From: Candidatus Merdiplasma excrementigallinarum
Lineage (GTDB): Bacteria > Bacillota > Clostridia > Lachnospirales > Lachnospiraceae
DNA length: 33,898 nt
Direction of reading: 5' to 3'
Assembly: GCA_018713435.1 (NCBI GenBank)
Contig: DVOS01000064.1
Coordinates: forward strand, 1-33,898
Under the pieces are notes generated by a model, which saw only the letters and a list, made by a program, of their open reading frames with translations, had not been told where the DNA came from and ran no database searches. The position numbers were made by a program, and so were the translations under genes. Below are positions 13,737-21,910 of this stretch, piece after piece (positions within the stretch are counted from its first letter, which is position 1; each line of letters starts with the position of its first letter).

Positions 13737-15599
13737 TTAATTTGATGCGATCTCATAGCTGATCTGGAACGTCACGGTTCCCAGGTAAGTTCCGGCGGCA
13801 ATATTGGACTCCGTGGGTGCTGCGAAATACAACTTTCCGGTTGTTCCATCAAGTAAATTCTGATCCTTGTCATATAAAGCAACTGTATCGGCAGTTTTGA
13901 GCAGACTTCCATTCTCCTTCTGATTAAACATTTGCGATGTAATCTGTGCCGCATTTTCTGTTCCTGTATTTTGCCGGGTTAATGTTACCGTTCCATCATC
14001 TGCCCCGTCGGAGACTGTCACACGCACCCGTCCGTTCTCTCCAACTTTAAAATTACTTGTTGTAATGGAAACCGCATACCCGCCTGCGGTTGCATCTGAA
14101 GGGATCGTAACATGATAACTTGCACTGTCAATTATAATTGGTAACCGAAGTTCTGCAGAAGCATATTGATTATCTGCCGGTGCAGTTACCACCAAGGCAT
14201 ACTCTCCTGGATCGGACGGCTTACCTGTTAATACAGTCGTCCCTTTATACCAGACAAAAGAAAGAGCCGCATTTTGATTGGCACAATTAAAATTTTCTTT
14301 CATTGGTTCTGGGATGCTATCCCCATGAACGTAGGAAATTGTATAATTTTTATTTGTAATAGAATTTTCTAATAACGTATTATTTACCTGCACAGAATAG
14401 GATTTTGAATAGTTCTGCCATGTAACTGTAAGTGTTAATTTGTTAGCACCTGACTCTAACGGTACCGTCAGATTTTCTCCAGCTTTGCCTTTCGCCACCT
14501 CCTCTGTCCCGTTAGAGACTGTTATACTGGCTCCATTAAACACATTTAAGACTCCAGCGTTCAACGTTATCGTTTCTTCCGCTCTGTCTCCAATATTAGT
14601 AGAAACTGAAGCTGTCCTGTCAAAACCATCAAATATGCTTCCATTAACAGAAAGAGACGTCAGCCAGATACTTGATGATGTCACCTGAAATCCAGATCCG
14701 ATACTGGTCAGATTTACACAGCCAGTAATATTCACTGTTTTCTCTGCCCAAAATGACATATCACCTATCGACGTCAAGTTGATGCAGTTGCTTAAATTGA
14801 TATTTCCTGTTATATAAGGAAGACACAATGCTCTACTTTCGATTTCAGTGAGATTAATAGCCTGGCTGAAATCACTACTGTAACTTGTTAAGTTTGGGGC
14901 TCCGCCAAGAGCATTCATCCACGAAGAATATGTAATTCTTGTAACTCCACTTCCTACAACTATTTGCTTTAAATTCATACCTGAAGGATATATATGATAC
15001 ACGTCATTCATCGCATTTTCTACTCCGTCATTATTAGTGACGGTCAAGATACCCGTATTAAAATCCCATGTATACCCGTTTCCTGAGTACACAGCAGCAT
15101 AGGGTACTATATTCTGCGTCGGAATTGATGTTAAATTATCACTTCCAACAACTGACTGCGTCTGAGAAGGCGGTGTCACCGGGACTTTTGTCTCATCCTC
15201 TGTCTCTGTTGGTTCAAGATCTGTAGATTTCTCTGTAACGGATTCAGTCTCCACTTCCGAAGTCTCAGTCTCTCCAGGCGTTTCCAACTGAACCTCTGTC
15301 TGCGTTTCTGTCTGCGTCTCCTGCTCTGTCTGGGTTTCTGTTTCCGTCTCTACCTGAGTTTCCGTCTCCGTATTCTGTTCTGTCAGAGGAACCGTCTGCG
15401 AATCTGTTTCTTCCGAAACTTCCATTCCCGACGTCACGGTCACGGCACTTTCTTCTTCCCGAATCTCCTGCTGTACAGTTTCCGATGAAGTCTCCGTATC
15501 AGCCAACACAGACGGTGCCGGCACCGCAGACAGTACCAGCGCCGCTGTCAGGAAACACGCCGCTGCCTTCCTCTGCCGTCCTTTCATCTTTTTGTGCAT
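13737..15599 (-). CDS. Large secreted LRR/Ig-like surface protein
   Basis: A 620-residue exported protein. The signal peptide covers residues 1-33 (SVLA before DTE). Residues 35-140 are a Thr/Glu/Gln-rich linker of short TETQ-type repeats. About 190-310 is a BspA-like leucine-rich segment (LSNCINLTSIGDMSF, ITGCVNLTSIG). About 340-415 is a cadherin-like beta-sandwich (NVFNGASITVSNGTEEVAKG, GANKLTLTVTW). About 416-495 is an Ig-like domain (FVWYKGTTVLTG, DPGEYALVVTAP). Residues 498-620 resemble the small proteins encoded downstream (YHVTIPSDATAGG, DGTVTLTRQN, AAGTYLGTVTFQISYE). There is no C-terminal sorting signal. The start follows AAGGAGG 11 bases upstream. An adhesin or matrix component is likely. 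The middle of the gene is visibly more AT-rich than its ends. Confidence 0.85.
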   Translation of the reverse strand: MHKKMKGRQRKAAACFLTAALVLSAVPAPSVLADTETSSETVQQEIREEESAVTVTSGMEVSEETDSQTVPLTEQNTETETQVETETETQTEQETQTETQTEVQLETPGETETSEVETESVTEKSTDLEPTETEDETKVPVTPPSQTQSVVGSDNLTSIPTQNIVPYAAVYSGNGYTWDFNTGILTVTNNDGVENAMNDVYHIYPSGMNLKQIVVGSGVTRITYSSWMNALGGAPNLTSYSSDFSQAINLTEIESRALCLPYITGNINLSNCINLTSIGDMSFWAEKTVNITGCVNLTSIGSGFQVTSSSIWLTSLSVNGSIFDGFDRTASVSTNIGDRAEETITLNAGVLNVFNGASITVSNGTEEVAKGKAGENLTVPLESGANKLTLTVTWQNYSKSYSVQVNNTLLENSITNKNYTISYVHGDSIPEPMKENFNCANQNAALSFVWYKGTTVLTGKPSDPGEYALVVTAPADNQYASAELRLPIIIDSASYHVTIPSDATAGGYAVSITTSNFKVGENGRVRVTVSDGADDGTVTLTRQNTGTENAAQITSQMFNQKENGSLLKTADTVALYDKDQNLLDGTTGKLYFAAPTESNIAAGTYLGTVTFQISYEIASN

Positions 15600-15669
15600 G
15601 TATAGATAAACCTCCTTCTTCCTGCGGCAGATGTTCTGCCGTATCTTTTCTTAAGCGCATCCGTCCGTT

Positions 15670-15716
15670 GCCCGGCAAATTTCTCCTCATGCAGGCATGG
15701 GAGTCACTTGCCGGGC
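15670..15716 (-). other. Long leader hairpin upstream of the surface-protein operon
   Basis: GCCCGGCAA (15670-15678) pairs with TTGCCGGGC (15708-15716). The interior continues as a second 9-bp stem with a single-base bulge (CTCC-CATGC with GCATG-A-GGAG). It lies within the predicted 5' leader. A further small hairpin, CGGCAG/CTGCCG, lies between it and the ATG. Confidence 0.65.
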
Positions 15717-15725
15717 GCACCACGT

Positions 15726-15772
15726 AAAAAGGCGTACCCCGTCCACAGTTATCCTGTGGGCGTGGTACGCCT
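15726..15772 (-). terminator. Terminator-like hairpin in the surface-operon leader
   Basis: A 9-bp outer stem (15764-15772 with 15730-15738) and an inner stem (15754-15760 with 15743-15748) are followed by Ts at 15726-15730. It sits about 60-100 bases after the predicted start and upstream of the gene, so it would act as an attenuator. The 5' strand can also pair with 15714-15724. Confidence 0.65.
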
Positions 15773-15836
15773 CAACATTTTTTCTGTATTCAGATATGCC
15801 AAAAAAGACAGACTTACTCTATCTGCTCTGCATCAG

Positions 15837-15865
15837 ATTATCCTTCCTTTCCATCTTCCTGTCAA
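15837..15865 (-). promoter_or_regulatory. Sigma-A promoter of the surface-protein operon
   Basis: TTGACA (15860-15865), 17-base spacer, GATAAT (15837-15842). Transcription would start near 15830, giving a leader of about 230 bases. The region 15600-16034 holds no gene, only this promoter, the leader hairpins and a few short repeats. Confidence 0.8.
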
Positions 15866-15899
15866 CTTAAAATGTATCCTAAACTGTACCCGTAAAAAT

Positions 15900-15968
15900 G
15901 GACACATCCCTTTCAGATCTTTCCGGTTTTCGGACACTTCACTGCAGCCGGCTTTTTTATTATAGCAC
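15900..15968. repeat. Short direct repeats and a duplicated promoter-like 17-mer
   Basis: GGACAC occurs at 15900-15905 and 15932-15937 in similar contexts (CCGT..ATGGACAC and CCGG..TCGGACAC). The block CTTTTTTATTATAGCAC at 15952-15968 is identical to 7155-7171. The spaced repeats resemble the worn end of an insertion sequence, but no transposase is present. Confidence 0.35.
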
Positions 15969-16034
15969 ACTTTTTCCGGTCTGTGTTGTGTTAAGTAGGC
16001 ATTATAATGGTCAGTTAGGCAAAGTTTGGGGCAG

Positions 16035-16781
16035 TTACAGAACTTTGGAGAGGAAATCCTTCAGTCTGGGGTTTTTAGGACTGGCAAAAAATTCTGCCGG
16101 TTTATTCTCCTCCATGATCTTTCCCTCGTCGATAAAGATGGCACGGGTGGCCACCTCCCTGGCAAATCCCATCTCATGGGTTACCACCACCATGGTCATG
16201 CCCGTATCCGCCAGTTCCTTCATCAGTTCCAGCACTTCCCCCACCATCTCCGGGTCCAGGGCGGAGGTAGGCTCGTCAAAGAGCATCACATCCGGATTCA
16301 TGGCCAGGGCTCTGGCGATGGCGACACGCTGCTTCTGTCCGCCGGAAAGCATATCCGGATACTGATCCGCCTTTTCCGGCAGGCCGATGCGCGCCAGCAG
16401 CTCCTCCGCTCTCTTGGAAGCCTGCTCCTCTGTCATCAGCTTCAGCTTGACGGGAGCCAGCATAATGTTTTTCCGGATTGTCAGATGGGGGAACAGGTTG
16501 AACTGCTGGAACACCATGCCGATTTTCTGCCGCATCTTGTCCACATTCACCGACTTGTCCGTAATATCCGTTCCCTCAAAGAGGATCTTGCCGCCGGTCG
16601 GCACCTCCAGCAGATTTAAGGAGCGCAGGAAGGTGGATTTTCCGCAGCCGGAGGGGCCGATGATCGCCACCACCTCTCCCTTCCGGATCTGGGTGGTGAT
16701 TCCGTCCAGCACCTGATTGTCCCCGAAATGTTTTTTCAGTCCCTGCACATCAATTAAAACGTCTCCGTCTTTAACGTTCAT
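16035..16781 (-). CDS. Polar amino-acid ABC transporter ATPase (GlnQ-like)
   Basis: A 248-residue ATPase of the polar amino-acid uptake group. Walker [11 protein letters not shown]-loop [13 protein letters not shown], signature LSGGQKQR, Walker [17 protein letters not shown] and switch His in [11 protein letters not shown] are all intact, and the wording is typical of GlnQ/HisP relatives. It overlaps the permease gene by 11 bases, so the two are translationally coupled. It is the last gene of the three-gene unit (binding protein, permease, ATPase). No strong terminator is visible after its stop. Confidence 0.93.
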   Translation of the reverse strand: MNVKDGDVLIDVQGLKKHFGDNQVLDGITTQIRKGEVVAIIGPSGCGKSTFLRSLNLLEVPTGGKILFEGTDITDKSVNVDKMRQKIGMVFQQFNLFPHLTIRKNIMLAPVKLKLMTEEQASKRAEELLARIGLPEKADQYPDMLSGGQKQRVAIARALAMNPDVMLFDEPTSALDPEMVGEVLELMKELADTGMTMVVVTHEMGFAREVATRAIFIDEGKIMEENKPAEFFASPKNPRLKDFLSKVL

Positions 16782-17469
16782 TCCGTCTCAGCCTCCTCTC
16801 CAGTTTCCCTACCAGATAGCTCAGGAAACATACCATGATCAGGTAGATCACTGCCACGCCTACCAGGGGAAGCAGGGCAGAATACGTCTGGCTTCGGATA
16901 ATATCGCCGCCTCTGGTCAGATCCGTCAGGCCGATATAACCGCTGATAGAGGTCTCCTTCAGCAGCACAATAAATTCATTGGCCAGGGCCGGCAGGATGT
17001 TTTTAAAAGCCTGGGGCATGATGATGCTGACCATGGTCTGCCGGTAATTCAGACCCAGACTGCGGCCCGCCTCAAACTGTCCCTGGTCGATGGACATGAT
17101 GCCGGACCGGACAATCTCCGCCACATAGGCGCCGGAGTTGATGCCAAAGGCCAGTATCGCCACCAGCACCTTATTAATATCTACCGCGGCAAAAATCACA
17201 TAGTAAACGATCAGCAGCTGCACCATCACAGGCGTTCCCCGCACCACGGTCAGATAAACTTTGGCCACCAGGTTCAGAAGCTTCAGTTTTCCCGTTTTGT
17301 CGTGGGTGGAACGGATAATAGCCACCAGAAAGCCCAGCACCACGCCTACGATTACGGCAAACAGAGAGATCACCAGCGTATTTCGAAGGCCGGTGAGAAT
17401 ATACTGCCAGCGGCTGGCGTCTATAAAATTCAGTTTAAAGCTGTCTATAAAACTCAAACGGTTCACCAC
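16771..17469 (-). CDS. Polar amino-acid ABC transporter permease
   Basis: A 232-residue permease of the His/Glu/Gln/Arg/opine group. The N-terminal [27 protein letters not shown] and the coupling loop [33 protein letters not shown] are diagnostic; the latter is the EAA loop that contacts the ATPase. About five membrane segments are visible. The first codon is GTG with only a weak AGAAAG upstream. It follows the binding-protein gene across a strong hairpin, which probably lowers its expression relative to the binding protein. Confidence 0.92.
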   Translation of the reverse strand: MVNRLSFIDSFKLNFIDASRWQYILTGLRNTLVISLFAVIVGVVLGFLVAIIRSTHDKTGKLKLLNLVAKVYLTVVRGTPVMVQLLIVYYVIFAAVDINKVLVAILAFGINSGAYVAEIVRSGIMSIDQGQFEAGRSLGLNYRQTMVSIIMPQAFKNILPALANEFIVLLKETSISGYIGLTDLTRGGDIIRSQTYSALLPLVGVAVIYLIMVCFLSYLVGKLERRLRRNER

Positions 17470-17506
17470 TTTCTTTTTTCTCAGATGAAATATTTTTCAC
17501 TGTACA

Positions 17507-17558
17507 GTAAAAGACCGGATACCGGCCTGTACGCCTTACGGGCTTTCCCGGTATCCGG
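17507..17558 (-). terminator. Intercistronic terminator/attenuator
   Basis: A perfect 11-bp inverted repeat, CCGGATACCGG (17515-17525) and CCGGTATCCGG (17548-17558), is followed on the minus strand by TCTTTTAC. It lies between the binding-protein stop and the permease, so partial termination would keep the binding protein in excess. Confidence 0.75.
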
Positions 17559-17576
17559 ACTTATTTGCTTTTCTGC

Positions 17577-18449
17577 TTATTTGCGGACGATAATCACCTG
17601 GGCAGCCGTCATATAGGTGTCTGTGAAATCCACGTTCTGCAGACGGTCCTCCGTCACCGTCATGCCGGCCACACCCATGTCAGCCTTGCCGGATACAACC
17701 GCGTTGATGATGGCATTGAACTCCATATCCTCGATCTTCAGCTCATATCCCAGCTTATCGCATACAGCCTGGGCCATCTCCGCGTCGATACCCACGATCT
17801 TGTCCCCGTCGTAATACTCGTAGGGCTCAAAGTAGGCGTTGGTGGCCATTACCAGGGTTCCGTTGGAGCGGTCCACGTCCTCGGGGGACTCATAGGGGCA
17901 GGTTCCCTTTTCATCACCGATGTAGTTGGCGATGATCTGGTCCATAATGCCTTCTTCTGTCAGCTCGGCCAGAGCGCCGTTGATGGCTTCCGTCAGCTCT
18001 GTGTTATCCTTGGCTACGCAGATGGCGTACTCCTCGGTGGCAAAGTCCTCATCCAGAATCATCAGGTCGTCATTTACCTCCACAAACTTGGCGGCAGGCT
18101 GGCTGTCGATGATTACGCAGTCAATCTTTCCCTGCTTCAGGGCCATTACCGCGTCGTTGCCTTTATTGTAGCGCTCCACCGTGGCGGTGCCGGCTGTCTC
18201 CAGCTCGGTAGCGAAGGTGTCGCCGGTGGTTCCCAGCTGCACGCCGATGGTTTTTCCCTCCAGGTCATCCACTGTATAGATGCCGCTGCTGTTCTCCACT
18301 ACTTCTTCGCTCTCGCCCTCAGCTGCCGCTTCCGTGGCGGCCTCGGTGGCTGCCTCTGTCTCCGCTTCCTCGGCAAAAGCCACTGCGGATACAGACAGGG
18401 TCATGGCTGCCGCCATGGTCAGTGCCATTAATTTTTTCATATTTTTCAT
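17577..18449 (-). CDS. Amino-acid substrate-binding protein with circularly permuted lobes
   Basis: A 290-residue exported binding protein (SBP_bac_3 type) for a polar amino acid. Residues 1-26 are a signal peptide ending AVAFA; there is no lipobox Cys. Residues 27-52 are a Glu/Ala/Thr-rich linker. The order of the two lobes is reversed. Residues 57-178 (TVDDLEGKTIGVQLGTTGD to IIANYIG) are normally the second lobe. Residues 196-290 (NGTLVMATNAYFEPYEYYDG to VDFTDTYMTAAQVIIVRK) are normally the N-terminal lobe. The ligand residues remain: Arg269 in TEDRLQNVDF and Asp115 in CVIIDSQ. A linker at about 179-195 joins the old C- and N-termini. The gene precedes its permease and ATPase and has GGAGG 8 bases before the ATG. 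Confidence 0.9.
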   Translation of the reverse strand: MKNMKKLMALTMAAAMTLSVSAVAFAEEAETEAATEAATEAAAEGESEEVVENSSGIYTVDDLEGKTIGVQLGTTGDTFATELETAGTATVERYNKGNDAVMALKQGKIDCVIIDSQPAAKFVEVNDDLMILDEDFATEEYAICVAKDNTELTEAINGALAELTEEGIMDQIIANYIGDEKGTCPYESPEDVDRSNGTLVMATNAYFEPYEYYDGDKIVGIDAEMAQAVCDKLGYELKIEDMEFNAIINAVVSGKADMGVAGMTVTEDRLQNVDFTDTYMTAAQVIIVRK

Positions 18450-18509
18450 GTCTGTTACCTCCTCTTCTCTTTAAAACACATTTTGCATATTTATACACTC
18501 ATTGACGCT

Positions 18510-18537
18510 ATTATACCACCTTTTTCACATTTGGCAA
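18510..18537 (-). promoter_or_regulatory. Promoter of the amino-acid transporter operon
   Basis: TTGCCA (18532-18537), 16-base spacer, TATAAT (18510-18515). The leader is about 55 bases. Confidence 0.75.
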
Positions 18538-18546
18538 GCAAAAAAT

Positions 18547-18594
18547 AAAAGGGATACCAAAAAAGCCCGTCTGTGCCCTTCCGATATCCCTTTT
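18547..18594 (-). terminator. Terminator of gap-pgk-tpiA
   Basis: A 10-bp stem, AAAAGGGATA (18547-18556) with TATCCCTTTT (18585-18594), carries a long loop. Minus-strand transcripts then meet a T-rich run. It lies just after the tpiA stop. Confidence 0.75.
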
Positions 18595-18612
18595 TTTCAT
18601 TCGTTTATATCT

Positions 18613-19362
18613 TTATTTGTAGTTCACGATCTGGCCAAACTCGGGCTTTAAGGAAGCGCCGCCTACCAGGCCGCCGTCAATATCCGCCTGGGCGAACAGA
18701 TCCGGAGCGGTCTTGGCGTTTACAGAGCCGCCGTACTGGATACGGATGGCCGCTGCTGTGGCGTCGTCATAAATCTCGGCGATGCACTCCCGGATGCCCT
18801 TGCAGACTTCCTGGGCCTGCTCCGTGGTAGCGGTCTTGCCGGTTCCGATGGCCCAGATGGGCTCGTAAGCGATCACAGCGGTCTTGGCCTGCTCCGCGGT
18901 CACGTTCTGGAAGCCAACCTTTACCTGCTGACGGATCCAGTCCATGGTGATGCCCTGCTCTCTCTGCTCCAGAGTCTCTCCGCAGCACATGATGGGGGTG
19001 ATGCCGTGCTCAAAAGCCTTCAGCATTTTCTTGTTTACGGTCTCGCTGGTCTCGGCGAAATACTCTCTTCTCTCGGAATGTCCCAGAACCACGTATTTCA
19101 CGCCGGCGTCGGCCAGCATGTTGGGAGAAATCTCGCCTGTGTAGGCGCCTTTCTCCTCGAAGTACATATTCTCAGCGCCCAGCTGGATGTTGGTTCCCTT
19201 GATGGCCTCAGCCACAGGAATAATGTCGATGGCGGGCACGCAGAATACTACGTCCACTTCCTCGTTGTTTACCAGGGGTTTCAGGGTATTAACCAGTTCT
19301 ACAGCCTCGCTGGGAGTCATGTTCATTTTCCAGTTTCCGGCGATAATTTTCTTTCTTGCCAT
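18613..19362 (-). CDS. tpiA: Triosephosphate isomerase
   Basis: A 249-residue TIM-barrel enzyme that interconverts dihydroxyacetone phosphate and glyceraldehyde-3-phosphate. The first strand is [10 protein letters not shown], with Asn and Lys of the active site. Catalytic His is in GHSERREYF, catalytic Glu in [15 protein letters not shown], and the phosphate-binding GGSV is in [11 protein letters not shown]. The frame opens at 19401, but the ATG at 19362 has AAGGAG 9 bases upstream and starts the normal protein. It follows pgk by 16 bases and ends the glycolytic operon. Confidence 0.97.
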   Translation of the reverse strand: MARKKIIAGNWKMNMTPSEAVELVNTLKPLVNNEEVDVVFCVPAIDIIPVAEAIKGTNIQLGAENMYFEEKGAYTGEISPNMLADAGVKYVVLGHSERREYFAETSETVNKKMLKAFEHGITPIMCCGETLEQREQGITMDWIRQQVKVGFQNVTAEQAKTAVIAYEPIWAIGTGKTATTEQAQEVCKGIRECIAEIYDDATAAAIRIQYGGSVNAKTAPDLFAQADIDGGLVGGASLKPEFGQIVNYK

Positions 19363-19378
19363 TGTCTTTTTCTCCTTT

Positions 19379-20584
19379 TTATTTATCGTTTGCTGCCACA
19401 ACGCCGGGCAGATCCTTGCCCTCCAAAAACTCCAGGGAAGCGCCGCCGCCTGTGGAGATGTGGGTCATCTTGTCGCCAAAGCCAAGCTGGTTTACAGCTG
19501 CCGCGGAATCTCCGCCGCCGATGATGGTGGTGGCGTCCGTCTCAGCCAGAGATTTGGCTACCGCAATGGTACCTTTAGCCAGAACCGGGTTCTCAAACAC
19601 GCCCATCGGTCCGTTCCAAACCACGGTCTTGGCGGACTTCACAGCTTCAGCGTACATCTGGGCGGTCTTGCTGCCGATGTCCAGTCCCATCATGTCGGCG
19701 GGCATCTTGTCAGCGTCCACTTCTACGGTCTCGATCTGAGCGTCGATGGGGTTGGGGAATGCTTTCGCCGCAACGGTGTCCACGGGAAGCAGAAGCTTCT
19801 TGCCCAGCTTCTCGGCCTTCTCCATCATCTCTTTGCAGTAGTCGATCTTGGTCTCATCCACCAGGGAGATGCCTACCTCATAGCCTTTGGCCTTCAGGAA
19901 GGTAAACGCCATACCGCCGCCAATGATCAGGGTATCGCATTTCTCCAGCAGGTTGGAAATTACATTCAGCTTGTCCGCCACTTTGGCGCCGCCCAGGATA
20001 GCCACGAAGGGTCTCTCCGGATTGTTTACGGCGTTGCCCAGGAAGTTGATCTCCTTCTCCATCAGGTAGCCAACCACGGAGGTCTTCACATACTGGGTCA
20101 CACCCACGTTGGAGCAGTGCGCTCTGTGAGCGGTACCGAAAGCGTCGTTTACAAATACGTCCGCCAGGGAAGCCAGCTCTTTGCTGAACTCTTCGCCGTT
20201 CTTGGTCTCCTCGGCTCTGTAACGGGTGTTCTCCAGAAGCACCACATCCCCGTCCTTCATAGCCTCAACGGCTGCCTTCGCGTTGGGTCCCACCACGTTG
20301 GGATCCGCCGCAAATTTCACTTCCTGTCCCAGCAGCTGGGAAAGGCGCACGGCAACGGGAGCCAGGGACAGCTCCGGCTTGGGCTCTCCCTTGGGTTTTC
20401 CCAGATGGGAGCACAGAATTACCTTTCCGCCGTCAGCAATCAGCTTCTTGATGGTGGGAAGCGCTGCCACCAGACGGTTCTCGTCCGTGATCTGGCCGTC
20501 CTTTAAAGGCACGTTGAAATCACAGCGCACCAGCACCCGCTGGCCTTTTACGTTAATGTCGTCTACAGACTTTTTGTTGAGCAT
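19379..20584 (-). CDS. pgk: Phosphoglycerate kinase
   Basis: A 401-residue two-domain kinase that makes ATP from 1,3-bisphosphoglycerate. Visible motifs are [11 protein letters not shown] near the N-terminus, [19 protein letters not shown], the hinge and nucleotide region [15 protein letters not shown], and C-terminal [14 protein letters not shown] followed by [14 protein letters not shown]. Its length is normal for bacteria. The longer frame to 20650 is ignored because AGGAGG lies 9 bases before the ATG at 20584. It is the middle gene of gap-pgk-tpiA, with a hairpin between it and gap. Confidence 0.97.
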   Translation of the reverse strand: MLNKKSVDDINVKGQRVLVRCDFNVPLKDGQITDENRLVAALPTIKKLIADGGKVILCSHLGKPKGEPKPELSLAPVAVRLSQLLGQEVKFAADPNVVGPNAKAAVEAMKDGDVVLLENTRYRAEETKNGEEFSKELASLADVFVNDAFGTAHRAHCSNVGVTQYVKTSVVGYLMEKEINFLGNAVNNPERPFVAILGGAKVADKLNVISNLLEKCDTLIIGGGMAFTFLKAKGYEVGISLVDETKIDYCKEMMEKAEKLGKKLLLPVDTVAAKAFPNPIDAQIETVEVDADKMPADMMGLDIGSKTAQMYAEAVKSAKTVVWNGPMGVFENPVLAKGTIAVAKSLAETDATTIIGGGDSAAAVNQLGFGDKMTHISTGGGASLEFLEGKDLPGVVAANDK

Positions 20585-20620
20585 AGTCAAATTCCTCCTG
20601 TTATTGATCGTAACAAACAA

Positions 20621-20646
20621 GGGTCCGGTCCATACAGACCGGACCC
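20621..20646 (-). other. Intercistronic hairpin between gap and pgk
   Basis: A perfect 10-bp stem (20621-20630 with 20637-20646) with a 6-base loop lies between the gap stop and the pgk ribosome site. No T-run follows, so an mRNA-processing or stability element is more likely than a terminator. Confidence 0.6.
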
Positions 20647-20679
20647 TCACTTAGGTCTTATAATCTAACCTTCGCTGAG

Positions 20680-21693
20680 TTATGCCAGCTCAGAGAAGTA
20701 CTTGATGGTACGAACCATCTGGCTTACATAGGAGTTCTCGTTGTCGTACCAGGAAACAACCTGAACCTCAGATTTTCCGCCCGGCAGTTTAGCAACCAGA
20801 GTCTGGGTAGCATCGAACAGAGAACCGTATCTCATACCAACGATATCGGAAGAAACGATCTCGTCCTCGTTGTATCCGAAGGACTCGGTGGTAGCTGCCT
20901 TCATAGCTGCGTTAACCTCTTCCTTGGTTACCTCTTTGTCAACTACTGCAAACAGCAGAGTGGTGGAACCGGTGGGGGTGGGAACACGCTGAGCAGCTCC
21001 GATCAGCTTTCCGTTCAGCTCGGGGATAACCAGGCCGATAGCCTTGGCAGCGCCGGTGCTGTTGGGAACGATGTTCACAGCGCCTGCACGGGATCTTCTC
21101 AGATCGCCCTTTCTCTGGGGGCCATCCAGGATCATCTGATCACCGGTGTAAGCGTGAATGGTGCACATGATACCGGACTCGATGGGAGCCAGGTCGTTCA
21201 GAGCCTTAGCCATGGGAGCCAGGCAGTTGGTTGTGCAGGAAGCTGCGGAAATAACGGTATCCTCGGGCTTCAGGGTGGTGTGGTTTACATTGTAAACGAT
21301 GGTGGGCAGATCGTTTCCAGCCGGAGCAGAGATAACAACCTTGCGGGCACCAGCCTTGATATGAGCGGATGCTTTCTCTTTGGAGGTGTAGAAACCGGTA
21401 CACTCCAGAACTACGTCAACACCGATCTCGCCCCAGGGAAGCTGAGAAGCGTCAGCCATAGCATAGATCTTGATCTCTTTTCCATCAACGGTGATGGAGT
21501 CCTCGCCAGCCTTTACGGTATCAGCCAGAGCGTATTTACCCTGAGATGAATCATATTTTAACAGATGAGCAAGCATCTTCGGAGATGTCAAATCATTGAT
21601 AGCTACAACCTCGTATCCTTCTGCACCAAACATCTGTCTGAAAGCCAGACGACCGATACGGCCAAAACCATTGATAGCAACTTTTACTGCCAT
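20680..21693 (-). CDS. gap: Glyceraldehyde-3-phosphate dehydrogenase
   Basis: A 337-residue NAD-dependent dehydrogenase. The Rossmann start is [17 protein letters not shown], the catalytic Cys is in [12 protein letters not shown], and the conserved His lies in the IHAYTGDQ region. [19 protein letters not shown] and the C-terminal [16 protein letters not shown] are also present. Length and motifs are fully typical. The ATG has AGGAGG about 10 bases upstream. It is the first gene of gap-pgk-tpiA, transcribed divergently from the PHP phosphatase. Codon choice is strongly biased towards a few codons, as in highly expressed genes. Confidence 0.98.
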   Translation of the reverse strand: MAVKVAINGFGRIGRLAFRQMFGAEGYEVVAINDLTSPKMLAHLLKYDSSQGKYALADTVKAGEDSITVDGKEIKIYAMADASQLPWGEIGVDVVLECTGFYTSKEKASAHIKAGARKVVISAPAGNDLPTIVYNVNHTTLKPEDTVISAASCTTNCLAPMAKALNDLAPIESGIMCTIHAYTGDQMILDGPQRKGDLRRSRAGAVNIVPNSTGAAKAIGLVIPELNGKLIGAAQRVPTPTGSTTLLFAVVDKEVTKEEVNAAMKAATTESFGYNEDEIVSSDIVGMRYGSLFDATQTLVAKLPGGKSEVQVVSWYDNENSYVSQMVRTIKYFSELA

Positions 21694-21778
21694 AATTACA
21701 ATTCCTCCTACATGTGAATTTTTGTTTTGTTGTCAAGGCGCATGGTTAGATTGTTCAATCGACCTTAACCTAATAGCT

Positions 21779-21807
21779 ATTTTAACCAATCTGTCCAGAA
21801 AATTCAA
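21779..21807 (-). promoter_or_regulatory. Promoter of gap-pgk-tpiA
   Basis: TTGAAT (21802-21807), 17-base spacer, TAAAAT (21779-21784). The leader of about 80 bases can form a GGTTA/TAACC and GATTG/CAATC hairpin near 21744-21770. Confidence 0.65.
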
Positions 21808-21845
21808 GAGTAAATTCAAGCCGATTTTCAAATTTTGCAAAAAGG

Positions 21846-21874
21846 TGGACTTTTCCTCCCTTTTTCGATATGAT
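21846..21874 (+). promoter_or_regulatory. Promoter of the PHP phosphatase gene
   Basis: TGGACT (21846-21851), 17-base spacer, TATGAT (21869-21874). It is divergent from the gap promoter, with about 40 bases between the -35 boxes. Confidence 0.6.
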
Positions 21875-21910
21875 TCTGTTCAGAAAAAACAATCCGGAAG
21901 GAGAACCGCC

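Noticed and set aside
15285..15390. Repetitive stretch that might be a CRISPR or satellite array
   Set aside because: It is coding sequence for the Thr/Glu/Gln-rich linker, with irregular short codon repeats and no spacers.
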